From Rusavskia elegans (Eukaryota > Ascomycota > Lecanoromycetes > Teloschistales > Teloschistaceae): a stretch of 64,000 bases of DNA. Under the pieces are notes generated by a model. The model saw only the letters and a program-made list of their open reading frames with translations. It was not told the DNA's origin and did no database searches. The stretch is taken from assembly GCA_011316305.1 (NCBI GenBank), contig SAUG01000007.1, forward strand, positions 186,001-250,000, written 5' to 3'. Position numbers and translations under genes: made by a program. Every line of letters begins with the position of its first letter. Position 1 is the stretch's first letter. Shown here piece after piece: positions 1 through 13,182 of the stretch.

Positions 1-265
1 TAGTACTTGAAATCTTGTCATGAAAGTGTTGGAATGTCACTGCCAAGCGAGCAGTATGTCACTCGATGTGCACTATTCGCTGGAAAAGTCCGACGACCCC
101 TGACGTCGTTAGCCTGCTCCCATTGACGGAACACGTCTCTATGACAGCTTCTAAAGATTATTGTAACAGTTGTAGCACGAGTGGCCTTAGCTGAGCGAAT
201 GGAACAGATGATAATGATCCATGAAGAGGGGAATGGCCTTGCTGAGACGATACCCACAATAGGGG
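1..265. other. Edge of an ordinary-composition segment, no gene supported
   Basis: This stretch has balanced base composition and normal CA/TG content, unlike the AT-rich DNA that follows. The longest open frame on the minus strand (79 codons, 18-257) has no recognisable motif and no splice support, so I call no gene. It is probably the end of a gene island that continues to the left of the window. The change in composition is abrupt at about 265-300. Confidence 0.5.
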
Positions 266-300
266 CTTTCAGACCTGGAATTTTAATAATTTGAAATCCT
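256..300 (+). repeat. Island-boundary inverted repeat, left member
   Basis: The segment with GGGGCTTTCAGACCTG and later ATTTGAAATC matches the reverse complement of 13140-13182 at roughly 36 of 42 positions by eye. Both copies sit exactly where balanced DNA changes to AT-rich DNA, facing each other across the left RIP block. Confidence 0.6.
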
Positions 301-1611
301 GCTGAGATGAGGCTAAATCAGATTTAAATCTGAATTCGAATTTTAGTATATAGTTCAGATTTAGATTAAGATTGGAAGGTTTTATCCGATCTAGTATATC
401 TATTATTAGTAAAGTGTCTAGAATGTATAAAAAATAAAATGAAAATATTTAATCGCTTCTATATTCTTTTTATCTCTATTTTCTATTCTTTTTACTTTTA
501 ATTTCTCTATTTCTATTTTTTTTATCTCTATTTTTTTTAATTCTATTTTTATAGTAATAATATCTAGAGTGATTTCTAGAAAAAACGATTCTTTTACAAA
601 TAAAAATATCGAAATTTCGTCGGCTTTAATCGATCCGCTAAAGATAATCTAGTTTCGTTTTCTTTAAATAATTAAAGCCTTGCTAAATCTTTTCTAAAAA
701 AAAGATAATTTTAGACGCGTTTAATAGCCGATTTCTAATAAAAAGACTATCGGAATTATTGAAATAAATATATAGAATACGATAGCGATAGAGTTTTTTT
801 CTATATTTATTTTTTAAAGTATATTTATCGCTGTCGTAACGGTAACAGATAAACTTAGAAGATTAATTAAAATTTATCTAAATAATCTATTAAAAGATTA
901 TAGAAAGACGATTAAAGATTTTAAATTTATTAATTAAATTGATAAAATAGAAAGAAAATAAACTAGAATGAAATCTTCGATATATAAATAGCTAGAAATA
1001 GATTTCAAAAGATTGTCTATTTTTTTTAAATTAAAGGATTTATTACTAGAACGTGCGAATATTACTAGAAATTTAATTAATAATTCCGAGAAGCAATTTT
1101 AATGTAGAAATTTTAAAAAATTGTAGTAGAAATACTAACAATTATTTAATAGATAAAGAAAGAAATTTAAAAAAATCTAAAAAAGAAAAAAGAAATTAAA
1201 ACAAAAATAACAAAAATGAAAAAAGCGATAATAATAGTAACAACAGTAGTAGTAGTAATAGCGATATCTAGAAATCTCTAAAGAGATTTTAAGAAATAAA
1301 AATCATTAATATCCGGCGTTTTCTAAAATAATATCGTATATATTTTATATATAATCGTAGATAATTCTAATATTCTAATAATTTAATAAAAAATATAAAC
1401 GAATATTATCCGTAAAAACCGTATAAATTTTGCAGCGTCTATATAGATAGTAGATAAAACGATACTAAAAGAAAAAAGAGTTTTAGGCGTATTTTAAAAT
1501 AAATCAGATTATAGAAATCTTTAAAAAAAATAAAAAGATTAACGTTAAAATAAAAAGTAATACACTATATATACTAGTAATAATATTTAGTTATTAAATT
1601 ATATTTCATCT
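266..1611. other. AT-rich sequence without recognisable element
   Basis: I see no terminal repeats, TSDs or coding traces here. There are poly-pyrimidine runs at 460-550 and short trinucleotide runs (AGT/AAC type) around 1225-1262. It is probably transposon-derived but too mutated to assign. Confidence 0.5.
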
Positions 1612-2495
1612 CGGCTTTAATATCCGATAAATCGATGGTTCGATAAATAAATCAAGTATTAGTATACTAGTAAAAAATATATAATAATAGAATTTATATT
1701 CTAATTTAATAAATATAAAAAATAAATTTTTTAGAATTTTAATTTTTTTCGTAATATAACGTGATTTTCTAACGATAATATAATAGAAAGTTTTTTAAAT
1801 AAATATATTTCGTAGTTATCGCTTTTTTTTTTCTTTTACTAATTATATATATCTAAAATCTTTTATAAATATAAATATTTCCTTAATAGCTATAGCTATA
1901 AACGAAACTAGACGGCAGTACTTTTATTTATAATAATTATATCTATTTTTACGGACTTCGACTATTTTATTATTATTAGAATAATCTATATCGACAATAA
2001 AAAATTTTATTTTTTTTATTTTTAAAATATATTATTTTATTTCTCTATATTTTTTATTCTAATCGACTAAGTAGAACATTCATATATAATATCTAGCGTA
2101 TTAGCTAATAATTTTTTTAAAACTATATAGATAAAAAAATCCTTTTAAATAATTTTTATAGTTTTTAGTTAAAATAATATAATAAATATAGTTTTTGAAA
2201 TATCTAGAAATAATTACTTTTTAATATAGTAGATTGCTATAGCAGAAATATTAGATGTTTATAATTATCTACAACGTCGAAGAAAGATTGATAGATCGAA
2301 GACTATAAATATTAAATTATATTTATTTAATAAAAGATTTATAATCGAATAATAAATAAAAATAAATAAATAGAAATGATTAACTACGTATCAATTTTAT
2401 TTAAAAAAATATATTTTTAGCTATAAGGATTTTTTTATACGTAAAATATAATAATCGTCACGTATATAATATTGATAGTATATATATATATATTC
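1612..2495 (+). mobile_element. F5 element, heavily RIP-mutated copy
   Basis: The sequence follows the F5 copy at 36775-37696 from its left end through the region that precedes the F5 open frame to the ATAT run near the other end, with almost all C of CpA changed to T. The terminal CCTTCCAGGAAGGG-like end is not recognisable, so the copy stops in the ATAT run. It meets a second F5 copy head to head at about 2495. Boundaries are approximate. Confidence 0.55.
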
Positions 2496-3290
2496 TTTTT
2501 AAATAGTTTTTATTTAAAATTATATTGAATATATATATATATAATGTAATTTCTATAGCTAAAATTCGTCAAACAAGATTTACAGCGCAGTTAATTATTT
2601 CCATTTAACTATTTTCTTTTTTATTCGATTACGAATTTCCCGCTTAATTTAAATACTATATATTTTATCTTCGACGCTATAAATAGTTATAAATATCTAA
2701 AATTTTCGCTATAACAATCAGTTATACTATAAAAGAATTATCTATAGTTAATATTACAGCTAAATTTAATATATAATTTATATCTAAATATTAAATTCAA
2801 TTTTTTAAATACTTTTTATTTTATATAGTTTTAAAAAAATTATTAGCTAGTATATTAGCTACTATAGCTAGAAGTTTTATTCGATCGATTAAAGTAAAAG
2901 AAAGTAGAAAAATCGGATAGTACGTTTTAAAAATAATAAAAAAACAAATTGATTATAGTTAATATATATTACTCTAGCTATAACGAAATAGTCGACGTCC
3001 GCGAAAATAGATATAATTATTACGGATATACTATCGTATGGTTTAGTTTATAGCTATAGTTATTACGGGAATATATACGTTCGTAAAAAAATTTAGATAA
3101 TCGTAGTATTTACGAAACTATAGTATTACAAGATTTATATTACTAGTAAAAGAAGAATAAAAAAAAACTATTACTACGAAGTATAGCTATTTATAAAGTT
3201 TTCTACTTTAAATTATCGATAGATAAATAAATTATATTATTAGATAAATTTAATTTAAAATTTTAAAAAACTGTTATTTACGTTAATTAA
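2496..3290 (-). mobile_element. F5 element, second heavily mutated copy
   Basis: Alignment by eye with the F5 copy at 7437-8297 holds from the TATTGAGTTTTCATATAT-like end, through the TTCGTCAGGCAAGATTTACAG landmark (seen here as TTCGTCAAACAAGATTTACA at 2566), to the region before the hAT element at 3311. It is inverted relative to the adjoining copy. The F5 open frame on the minus strand is broken by many stops. Confidence 0.6.
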
Positions 3291-3310
3291 ACTAGAATAA
3301 AAACTCTATT

Positions 3311-3733
3311 TAGACTAGCCACTTCGTTACAAATTCTCGTTAGTATCTATAATCTGATCCGGTTTTTTAATAAATCGAATCGGTTCGATTCGCTAAACGG
3401 TCGGTTCCGGATTAAATTCGGAAATCCGAAAGAAATCTACTAAATCTTTATTAATAGTTATAAATAATATAAATATAAACTTTAATTTTACTATAATTAT
3501 AATACAGTATGATAAACTATTTAGTCTATTTAGTATCTTTTTTACTAGCGTAGTTAATTAATTAGAATTTTATAAAATTGTTCGTAAAATTATTATACTA
3601 GGATTGTATAAATTATATAGACTTAGTAGATTATTTGAATCGGATCGGATCAGATCGGACTATTTTTTAATCCGATTCGGGTCGGATCGAATTAGCTAAT
3701 CTAGATTCGAAACCCGACCCGACGGCCAGTTTA
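3311..3733 (-). mobile_element. hAT-like non-autonomous element, 423 bp
   Basis: It begins TAGACTAGCC and ends GGCCAGTTTA, a mutated form of the inverted ends TAGACTGGCC/GGCCAGTCTA shared by many copies in the window. It is flanked by 8-bp TSDs, ACTCTATT (3303-3310) and ATTCTACT (3734-3741), which differ only by C/T transitions. Its length equals that of the copy at 19414-19836. An 8-bp TSD fits the hAT superfamily. Confidence 0.85.
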
Positions 3734-3741
3734 ATTCTACT

Positions 3742-4255
3742 ATCGTATATTCGATATTAGATATACTAAAACTTTATTTATTTATCGAACTATTGATTTT
3801 TCTAATATTAAAACTATAATAAATGATTTAAATATATATATATATTTAGTAAAGATCTAGATAGAAGCTTTTTAAAAGAGATAGAAATAATATAAATAAT
3901 AAATTAAAACTGAAAGAAAAAAAAGAAAGAAAAGAAATATAGATTTAAATTATAGTTAAAAAAACGACGAAACGTATCGAATAAAATAGAAAATATAAAT
4001 TCTATATAAAATCTAGTTTTTATAATAATTTCGATATATTATTAACTATTCGATCGATTAATAGTATTTTTCGCGAGATTTTTATAATTCCGAATATAAT
4101 AAAAAAGAATTTTATAATCGATTTATAGATAGCGAATATAGTTCGATTATAGAAAAAGTAAAAATCTAATTATTTAAATTATCGAATTAAGTAAAATTCT
4201 AATATACTATAATAATAAAATATAATTATACGAATTGTTATTACTAAAATTATAG
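3742..4255. other. AT-rich sequence without recognisable element
   Basis: No terminal repeats, TSDs or coding traces could be assigned between the hAT copy at 3311 and the nest that begins at 4264. Confidence 0.4.
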
Positions 4256-7200
4256 TTTAAAGCTAGATTGATCGTCGGATCGGATTTCGAACTCGGATCA
4301 GAAAAATCGACCCGATCCGAATCGGTTTCGACTTTTCTAGATATCGAATCGAATCGAATTAGGTTTTTTTTAGAATTCGACCCGATTCGATTCCGGATAG
4401 ACTAGCCGTCGAGTCGGGTTTCGAACCTAAATTAAAAGAACCGACCCGACCCGAGTCGATTCCGACTTTTCTAGGTACCGAACTAAGTCGGGTCGGGTTT
4501 TTCTAGAGTTCGATCTAATTCGGTTTCGGTTTAAATCTAAAAACCCGGATTCGATCTATTAAAACCGCTAAAACTTTCTTTTCTATATTATAAAATCTAT
4601 TTTTTTATTAATAATATAGTAATATATTAAAATAATATATTTATCTCAATCTACTATTTATAGATATTAATAACTAGTTAGATAGTTTAATAATCTCTTT
4701 TATATTTTTATTATCTTCGGTTTTTACTTCCGGTTTTTCTTTTATATTTTTCTTTTCTTCTATATCTTTATTTTTATTCTTATCTTTATTTTAATTAAAG
4801 TTAATATTTCTAGTTAAATCTTTATTATTTTCGAGTTTAATATTATTCTATTTAGTAGAATATTTTTCTACTACCTGGTTTTTATTATTAACTTCGACGA
4901 TATTATTAATATTTTTATCTTTCTTTTTATACGAAGATTTAATAGCTATATCAGCCGTATTACTATTATAGCTAAATTCTTTAGTAAACTTCGACTATTT
5001 TTATAGGGATTCTAATATTCTAGCGATTTTAAATTCTTTAAAGCCGCTATAATAGATTTTTTATTATTAGATAAAATAAACGATTAGAGCTATATATTTA
5101 ATTAAAATTACTTTATTTATATCTAAAGTAACTATAGTAGATTTAATTAAATATTAGAAATAAATAATTATAAATTAGATAATTCTATTTATATTTAATA
5201 TATAATTTTAATATATTATTTTATTCCGTTTTTATTTTATTTAGTTAATAAATATTACTGTTTCTACTTTTTCTTAGCGAGCTTTATTACGGAGTTTAGT
5301 TTTATAATACAATATTATATATAAATAAATTTCTAGTATAATCTATAATATTCTATTCTATTATTATAAAGCCTTTTACTAATTCTATAGTCGGTTTTCT
5401 TATTTCTAATATTTTATTCTAAAAGGACCTTTATATCTAGATCTATAGTTTTCTATATATCTGTTTCTTTTAGTTTCTAGAAGCGTTTATATATAGTAAT
5501 ACGATCTACACTTTATTTTTAACGAATATTTATTTAGATTCCGATTATTTTCTATTATATTCGCGGTTTACGACCGATTAAAACTTTATAGATAGTAATT
5601 TTAATTTAGATATAACGGGATACTAGATATTAGCGTAGATAGTATAGTAGAGTAATATAATAAATATTAGAAAAAGTTTATATAAAATAGTAACTAAAAG
5701 TATATAGAAGTATATAATAGAATACGCTAGAAATTTATAGAAATATATTAACTTGTTTACTTTAGCCGAAATCTAGCCGACGATTATATTAACTAACTAA
5801 ATTTTACTTTTGATTTTCCTTTTTTAATTTACAAACTATTACTATAGATTTATAATATAATATATATCGTACTATACTATTTATCGTTCAATTTATTATA
5901 TTATATAAACGTAATTATAGTATATACTATTCGGACTAGTAATCTATTAAAATGATTTAATAAGCTATATAATAGCGATAAAAGAAATTTTAGTATATAA
6001 AATAATTACGAAACCGATTTATAGAAGTTTAAAGAAGACTAGAGATAGTAGAATCGGATAAAAAAAGAAGAAAGCTGCTAGTAAAGCGGTAAAGATAATA
6101 TTCTAGAATAATATAGTCTAAATAGTCTAGCTAATAATATATCGATAGAAATATAAATAGAAAGCTGATACCGTAGCTTTCCGAAATATCTATCGCTACT
6201 AAAAGAGTTTCGATAATCTAATTTTAAAGGTACTATTTACCAGACTATACCGTAAAATCATTAAAGATATCGATATAGAAATAGTTAATTCGGCTAGGAT
6301 TATTAAAATATAGAATACGACGTTAGTAATTCTATAAAATTCTATAGAAATATATATTATTATTGATCTAGTAAATAGATATATTATTTTATTATATTTC
6401 TATTTATATACGATTATATTTAAATTATTTAGATATTAATCTAGTAGTTATTGACGTTAAACGAATTACTATTTAAATTATAAACTTTTTGTTTATTAAA
6501 AATCTAATAAAGAATTTAGAAATATAGCTAGAAAATAATAAACTAGTTAATAACTAAATTCTATATAGTTTAAAGATCCGAGAAAAAGATATACGGTCTA
6601 GAATTTTTCTAGAAAAAGATAATATAGATTACGGCCGTTATATAAACTAGTATTAAATAAAATATATTATCGCTTAATATTATCTAATCTATTTATTATA
6701 TTTAAAAGAAATAATATATCTAAAGTAATAATTATTAATAAAAACTATTATATTCGACTATTTAATATAATTATAAATTTGATTAGATTAAATTCCTATC
6801 GGTTTCTATTTTATAATCTGATTTAACTTTCGGTTTTAATATTAGAAACCGACCTATACTATTTAATAGATCGGGTCGAACCGATTTACTAGACTGGCCG
6901 GTTCGGGTCGGATTTTCGTCGAACCGTCGGGTACCCGATCCGATTTTAGTAATCCGACCCGGGTTTAACCCGTTAAATAGTCGGGTCGGATTATAGATTT
7001 TAATCTAAAAATCCGATTCGAAAATCCGATTCGACCTAATTTATAATTATATTCGATAGTTAAATACGAAAGTAATTACGGATAATATAAATAGTAATAT
7101 ATTTTATTTAATACTAGTTTATATAATAATTACCTAGAAATATTAGTTTATATATCTGTATTATATATATAGTATTATTTTTTTCTAAATAAATTTATAG

Positions 7201-7436
7201 ATATATATCTTTTCTCTAGAACTTTTAATCTTTTAGAATTTATTATTAACTAGCTATTATTATATTTCCGGCAAGACCCCTAGATTCTATATTAATCTTT
7301 TAATAAATTAGGCGTTCTACTACTAAATAGTAACACGTTTAATATAAATTATAACTAGTTAATAATCTATAAAAAATAAATATAATCGGATATATATAGT
7401 AATATAGTAAAGTAATATATTTATTTATTAGGAAAG

Positions 7437-8297
7437 CCCTTCTGGATGGTTCCTGTCTGGAATTATATTGAGTTTTCATATATATATATATATATTTTAT
7501 CAACGTTATATATAGCAACAATTATTGTATTTTACGTATAAAGAAATTTTCACAGCTAAAGGTATACAGTTCGTCAGGCAAGATTTACAGCGTAGTTAAT
7601 CACTTCCATTTGACTATTTCCTTCTTCATTCGATCACGAATCCTCTACTATTCGTCGCCTCGTCCATACTTATCGTATAACCCGCACCCAAACGCTCCGC
7701 CAAGCTGTTAAGATACTCTTTAGCCCGCGTAGCTTTAAGACGGTCGCCAGCTATAGGGTCGCTAGCCAGCACGCTGGCTACTATAGCTAGAAGCTTTACC
7801 CGGTCGATTAGGCTAAAGGGCGGTAGGGAGGTCGGATAGCGCGTTTTAAAGGCGGTAAAGAGGAGATTTTTATCGAAGTTAAAATAGGTTGCTCTGGCTA
7901 TAACGAGGTAGTCGACGTCTTCGAGGGTAGGTATAGTTATTACGGATATAGGAAGGTACTATCGTCTGGTTTAGCTACAGTATAGCTGTTACGGGAGTAT
8001 ATATATACGTAAGAGGTTTTAGACTTATATTACTGGTAAAAGAAGAAAAAGAAAAAGCGATAACTACGAGGTATATTTATCTATAAAAATTTCTACGTTA
8101 GTTAAATTATCGGTAGAAGGATACGTTATATTACTAAGTAAATTTAAATTAAAATTCTATAGAAAGAACCGTTATTTACGTTAACTAAACTAGAATATAA
8201 GTTCTACTACCGTATATTCAATACTGGTATACCAACGTTTGATTTGCTCACCGAACCACTGGTTCACCGGGCACCAAAACCAAAACAAATTAACTAA
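7437..8297 (-). mobile_element. F5 element, moderately preserved copy
   Basis: The ends are CCCTTCTGGATGG at 7437 and AAATTAACTAA at 8297. The flanking duplications ATTAGGAAAG (7427-7436) and ATTAGAAAAG (8298-8307) differ by one G/A change. A 104-codon open frame lies on the minus strand. CA/TG content is higher than in the surrounding element, so this copy arrived late in the local sequence of insertions. I do not recognise the family. The 10-13 bp TSDs suggest target-primed integration as in non-LTR retroelements, but there is no poly-A tail. Confidence 0.8.
7626..7940 (-). pseudogene. F5-encoded small protein, 104 open codons, unknown function
   Basis: The frame is open from an ATA at 7940, probably a RIP-altered ATG, to TGA at 7626-7628. 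The translation looks like real protein: a hydrophobic and aromatic N-terminal part, then DRVKLLAIVASVLASDP, a Lys/Arg-rich stretch (KATRAKEYLNSLAERLGAGY) and an early stop. The longer F5 copy at 36775 continues past this point into a basic tail rich in Arg and Lys, so this copy carries an internal deletion near its 3' end. The same frame is recognisable, with added stops, at 37130-37500. I know of no family match. Confidence 0.5.
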
Positions 8298-11292
8298 ATT
8301 AGAAAAGTAATTATATATCTCTCTATAGTATTCTATAGAACTACTAACGCTATATTTTATATTCTATCGATCCTTCTATTTATATTTACGGCAGCGACGT
8401 CGGTAAGGATTTTATATTATAGTCTAATAAAAGGTACTTTAGAAATAAAAAGTTCGAAGCCCTTCTAATATCTATAGATTTCTCGAAAAGCGACGGTTCT
8501 AGACTTCTATTTATATTTCTTTCGATAGATTATTAGCTAGACTATTTAGAATTTATTACTCTAGAATATTACCGGTACTATCGTTTTATAAAATTTTTTT
8601 TTACTTTTCCTTTTACCTTTTCCGATTCTATTTCCTCGAATCTTCGCTATATTTCTATAGGACGGAATTAATTTCTTACTTAATATAGTTTTAGTATTAT
8701 TATACGATTAATTATATTACTTTAATATATTACCTCTATTTAGATTTATACGTGCTATATATTACGCTACGATAAACGAAAGAAATAAAAGATTGATAAT
8801 AGAATATAATATAATATAGTATAGTATATAATATATTAGTATTTTATTATAATAGTTAATTATTAAAAAATAGAAGATTAAAAGTAAAGTAAAGTTATTT
8901 AGATAATCGTCGGCTATACTATAGCTAGAAGGTTAGAATTCTAAGCGAACCTATATATTTCTATAAACTTCTAGCGTATTTTACTACTAAAATATATAGA
9001 GTCTTTAGATAATTCTATAGCTACTAATTATATTATTCTACCTAATTATTTAATATACTATCTACTATATCTAAATTAAAACTACTATTTATAAAATCTA
9101 AATTAATCGTAAACCGTAAATATAGTAAAAAGTAATCTAATACCGATTATAAACCTAATAAAAAATAGAATATAGACCGTATTATAATATATAAATACCT
9201 TAAAAAACTTAAAGAAATAGATTTCTAGAAAAGCGTAGATATAGAAACGAGGGCCGTATTAAAATAAAACGCTAGAAATTAGAAGATAGACTATAGAGTC
9301 GAGAAAGGAATCTATAGTAATATAATAAGGTAATATATACTATATTAAATACTGATCTATATATAGTATTATATTATAAAAACGATTTATATACTAAAGC
9401 TTTTATAGAAGATACGAAAAAGGCGATAACTATCGAATAGATAAAGTAGAAACAGATTAAAATAATATATTAAAGTAATATATCGAATATAAATAGAACT
9501 ATCTAGTATAGGAATATTAATTTCTAATATTTTCTCTAATCTAATATCGCTATTAACGATTCGAATAAAGTAATTTTAACGAAATATATAACTATAATCG
9601 TTAATTTTATCTAATAATAAGTAATTTATTATATCGGCTTCTAAAAGCTTTAGTCCGCTAGAATTCTAGATTTTCTAAAAAAATAGACAGCGTTTATTAA
9701 AGAATTTAGTTATAGCGGGAATACGACTAATAAGTATATTAAGTTTCTCTATAGAAAGGAAGATAAAAATAGCAATAATATTATTAAAGTTAATAAAAAA
9801 GATTAAATAGTAGAGAGATACTCTTCTATATAGAATAATACTAAATTTAAAGATAATAAAGATTTAGCTAGAAGTATTAATTTTAATAGTTAGAATAAAA
9901 ATATAGAAAAGGAGACGGGAGCGGATAACGATAAAGATATAAAAAAGAATAAAGATAAAGATATAAAAGAGAGTATTAAACTATCTAACTCGTTATATAA
10001 ATTGAAGAGTAATAGCGTATCGGTCTAGAAAATAAAGAAATAAAGATCGATATTTATATTAGATATTTTAAAATATATTTCTATAATAATAATATAGAAA
10101 AGTAAAATAGATATATAAATACTAAATAATAATACGAATAATATTAACTGTTTAATAGATAATAATAAGCAGTATACGTTAATATTAGGAATATCTAAAA
10201 TCTTTAGTATATTATTAGAAAAAAATAGAGATTTATAGATAGTATAATATATAATAAAAATTATATTTTAATATTAGGATTATATTTATATATACAATCT
10301 TAGTATTTTAGCGAATTAAACCCGGATACCCGACTTTAACCCGGGTTCGAGTCGGATCGAACCGTAGAAAAACCCGACCCGACGGTCAGTCTACGATTTA
10401 CTAAAACTCGGGTCGGGTTCTCGAAATATCGACGGGAACCCGTACCGAAATAGCCAATCTAATTTCGGATTAAATCCGAAAATCCGGATTCGATCTACTA
10501 AAATCGCTAAAATGTAATATAAAAGTATAATTCTAGTATAAAAATTATATCTAGTTAACTAATTACGTTAATTAAAAAAACTTTAGTTAGAATATATATA
10601 ATATCTAAATATATTATCTTTAAAAATAATATATTACTCTTTTAATTATAGTATTATATTATATTAATTATTGTATTTTACTTTATATAGAAAGTTTAAT
10701 AGGTCGAGTTAAATTTCTATCGATTTTTATTTTATAACCCGACTCGATTTTCGATTCTAATTTTAAAAACCAACTTATACCGTTTAGTAGATCGGATCGA
10801 ATTAACTCGCTAAAATTTAAATCGAGTTTTCGAAATACCGACGGAAATCCGTACCGAAATAGCCAGTCTATTTAAAGCCGATTATCGAAACGAAAAAAAA
10901 TAACTATATTAAATACAATATATAGAAAACTTTTATAAAACTGATCAGTATTATATTATAGCGTATATTTTAAATAGTTTATTTCGTTAATTAGATCAAT
11001 TAGTCATTTTTCGATTATTTCAATATTTAAATTAATCGATTTATAGCTAATAATAAAATAGTTTTTCTTCGCGAATTATATATACTTTTTTTTCTAATAG
11101 TTTTAGTTTTTTCAAATCTATTAAATCGATAAAAATTTTTTATTCTATTATCTTCTTTACTTTTTCTATTTTATTTAAAATTCTTTCTAAAAAAATTCTA
11201 CGCGACTTCGATTTTTTTATTGATATAGAAGCTATATATAAGAATATATACTTTAATTTATATAACAACGTTAAAAGTATTTTATTTATTAT

Positions 11293-11867
11293 TAAACTGG
11301 CCGTCGGATCGGATTTTAAACCCGGGTTAAAAAAACCGATTCGATCTAAATCGGTTTCGACTTTTTTAGATATCGAACCGAATCGGATTAGATTTTTTTA
11401 GAATTTAATACGATTAGATTCCGGGTTAAATCCAGAAGTTCAAATTAAATTCGTTAAAACCGCTAAAATCTAGTACAAAAGTATAATTTTAATATAAAAG
11501 TTATATCTATTTATCAAAAATATATTTAGCTAATTAACTATATTAGTTAAAAAGATTCTAGTAAAATTAAATATATTATCTAAATATATTACCTTTATAT
11601 ACTAATAATTAATTTGTTTACTATAGTATTATACTATATTATTAATAGTGTTATATTTTATACATTATAGTATTTTAGTATATATAGAAAATTTCACGGG
11701 TCGGATCGAATTTCTATTAATTTCTATTTTATAATCCGATCCGACTTTCGATTCTAATTTTAGAAACCGATCCGTACCGTTTAGCGGATCGGATCGAATC
11801 GACTCGCTAAACTTTAAATTCGATTTCTAAAATACCGACGGGAATCTATATCGAAATAGCCAGTCTA
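11293..11867 (+). mobile_element. hAT-like non-autonomous element, 575 bp
   Basis: Starts TAAACTGGCC (TAG changed to TAA), ends AGCCAGTCTA, and has a perfect 8-bp TSD, TTTATTAT, at 11285-11292 and 11868-11875. It is the same form as 23758-24310 and 38620-39183. No open frame survives and none is expected at this size. Confidence 0.92.
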
Positions 11868-11875
11868 TTTATTAT

Positions 11876-13142
11876 ATATAAAAATCTGAATTTTTTCAAA
11901 AATTTTAAAACGGTTTTTAAAATATCTAATAACGTATTCGCTTTTAATTTTAATTTTCGAAAAGATTTTATTAAATATTCGATATTTCTAATTCATTTCG
12001 ATTTTATTATTTTCATAGAAAAGTATTAGTTAATATTAACTATATATATAACGTATCTTTAATTAAATATTTAAAAAACTAGAAATCTTTTATATTTTTT
12101 TTATAAAACGTATATGTTAGATGATATAAATATCGTATCGATTATTTATAAAATCTAAAAGATAGTAATTAATAGAAGTTATTAAAATATATAGAATTAA
12201 TATATCTAACAATCGATTTATAATATATTTATAGAATTAATTTCTATAATGATACGGTTTATAATATTGAAAGATAAAAATATTATCGACGAAATAAAAA
12301 CTTTTTATTTAATTTAATATTTTCGATTTCGCTTCCGTCTATTTTTTAATTTCTTTTTTCTCTATTCAACTAGGCTATTTTATATATTTCTTTTATTGAT
12401 AGTTTTTATATATCGTAATTAAAAAACGTCGAATAATAAAAGCTATTATTTTTATATTGGTTTCTAATTATTAGAATAATATTTTTATTTCTATACTATT
12501 ACCGTATTATCTAAATTTTTTCCAAATAACGAAAACCTAGCATTATAAAAGAATTAGATTTCTACTATATAAAAATATAAAAAACATTGCGCTAAATTAA
12601 TTATAAAGCGAATTAAAGATTAAAATATATATTTAATTATATATAAAAAATAAATCCGATCGATTGACGCTATAATTATCGAAATAGATTTTATAATAAT
12701 AAAAAAATCGTCGAAAATAGTATCGAAGATAAAATAAACGTTAATATATAAAAAAATAAAAACTTTTAACGAAATTTTCGATTACTTTATCTAATAAAAT
12801 ATCGTCGTCGGAAAAAGATACGAATTTCGATAATAATAATAAAAAAAATCTTTTAAAATATTTCAAATATCAAAAAGACGTTAGATATATAAACCAATAA
12901 ATAAAATTTTTTTTATTTTCTTTTAATTAATCAAACGAAGTATATTCGATAATAGCGAGATAAATTTAAATAAATAGCTTTAAAATAATTATATACGAAA
13001 ATCTAACTATAAGTTTATAAAAAACCCTAGTTAAATTAAAAATATAATTGAAATTAAAGAGTAAAATCTGCTCCGGAAGTAATTTAACTTTTTAATTTAA
13101 AAATATATAAAAGGTGATTTCAAATCCTCTATTCGTCCGAAA
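11876..13142. other. AT-rich sequence without recognisable element
   Basis: No ends, TSDs or coding motifs could be assigned. The last part (13092-13165) contains a dyad with arms AGGTGATTT and AAATCACCT around the transition to balanced composition. Confidence 0.45.
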
Positions 13143-13182
13143 TTAGATTTCAAATCACCTAAATTCTAGGTCTGAAACCCCC
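13140..13182 (-). repeat. Island-boundary inverted repeat, right member
   Basis: Read on the minus strand this is GGGGGTTTCAGACCTAG followed by GATTTGAAATC, the counterpart of 256-300. It lies at the left edge of the arsenic island and overlaps the stop codon of the small open frame at 13166-13318. Confidence 0.6.

Larger units (their letters stand above)
6890..10393 (-). mobile_element. Third-level hAT-like element, about 2.6 kb without its insertion
   Basis: It starts TAGACTGGCC at 6890, ends GTCAGTCTA at 10393, and is flanked by a perfect TSD, CGATTTAC (6882-6889 and 10394-10401). Joining the flanks restores the sequence seen in intact relatives (CGATTTAC then TAAAACTCG), which confirms the insertion. 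The F5 element at 7437-8297 interrupts it. Internal parts at 8900-10300 are the reverse complement of the 2.55-kb form, which is why I give it minus orientation. Confidence 0.85.
4398..10461 (+). mobile_element. Second-level hAT-like element, 2.55-kb form
   Basis: Starts TAGACTAGCC and ends AGCCAATCTA, with TSDs ATTCCGGA (4390-4397) and ATTTCGGA (10462-10469) that differ by one C/T change. Removing its own insertion leaves about 2,552 bp, close to the 2,544 bp of the related copy at 55958-58501. Both share internal sequence from end to end. The interior is too mutated to name a protein. Confidence 0.88.
4264..10870 (+). mobile_element. Outermost hAT-like element of a nested stack
   Basis: Starts TAGATTGATC, ends AGCCAGTCTA, and is flanked by a perfect 8-bp TSD, TTTAAAGC, at 4256-4263 and 10871-10878. 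Only about 535 bp belong to this element (4264-4397 and 10470-10870 after removing one TSD copy). The rest is a later insertion. Its own sequence matches the 550-575 bp hAT form seen at 11293-11867 and 23758-24310. Confidence 0.9.
266..13142. other. AT-rich, RIP-mutated transposon block (left)
   Basis: The whole block is dominated by TA, AA and TT steps. CA and TG are rare while CG persists, which is the pattern left by CpA to TpA RIP in Pezizomycotina. All former coding frames are cut by TAA/TAG. The identifiable contents are two old F5 copies, a 423-bp hAT element, a four-level transposon nest and a 575-bp hAT element. No intact gene is visible. RIP is an established process; assigning it here rests on the dinucleotide pattern seen by eye, not on a computed index. 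Confidence 0.85.

Noticed and set aside
18..257. 79-codon open frame on the minus strand
   Set aside because: No motif, no splice context and no protein-like pattern. A chance frame of this size is expected in balanced DNA.
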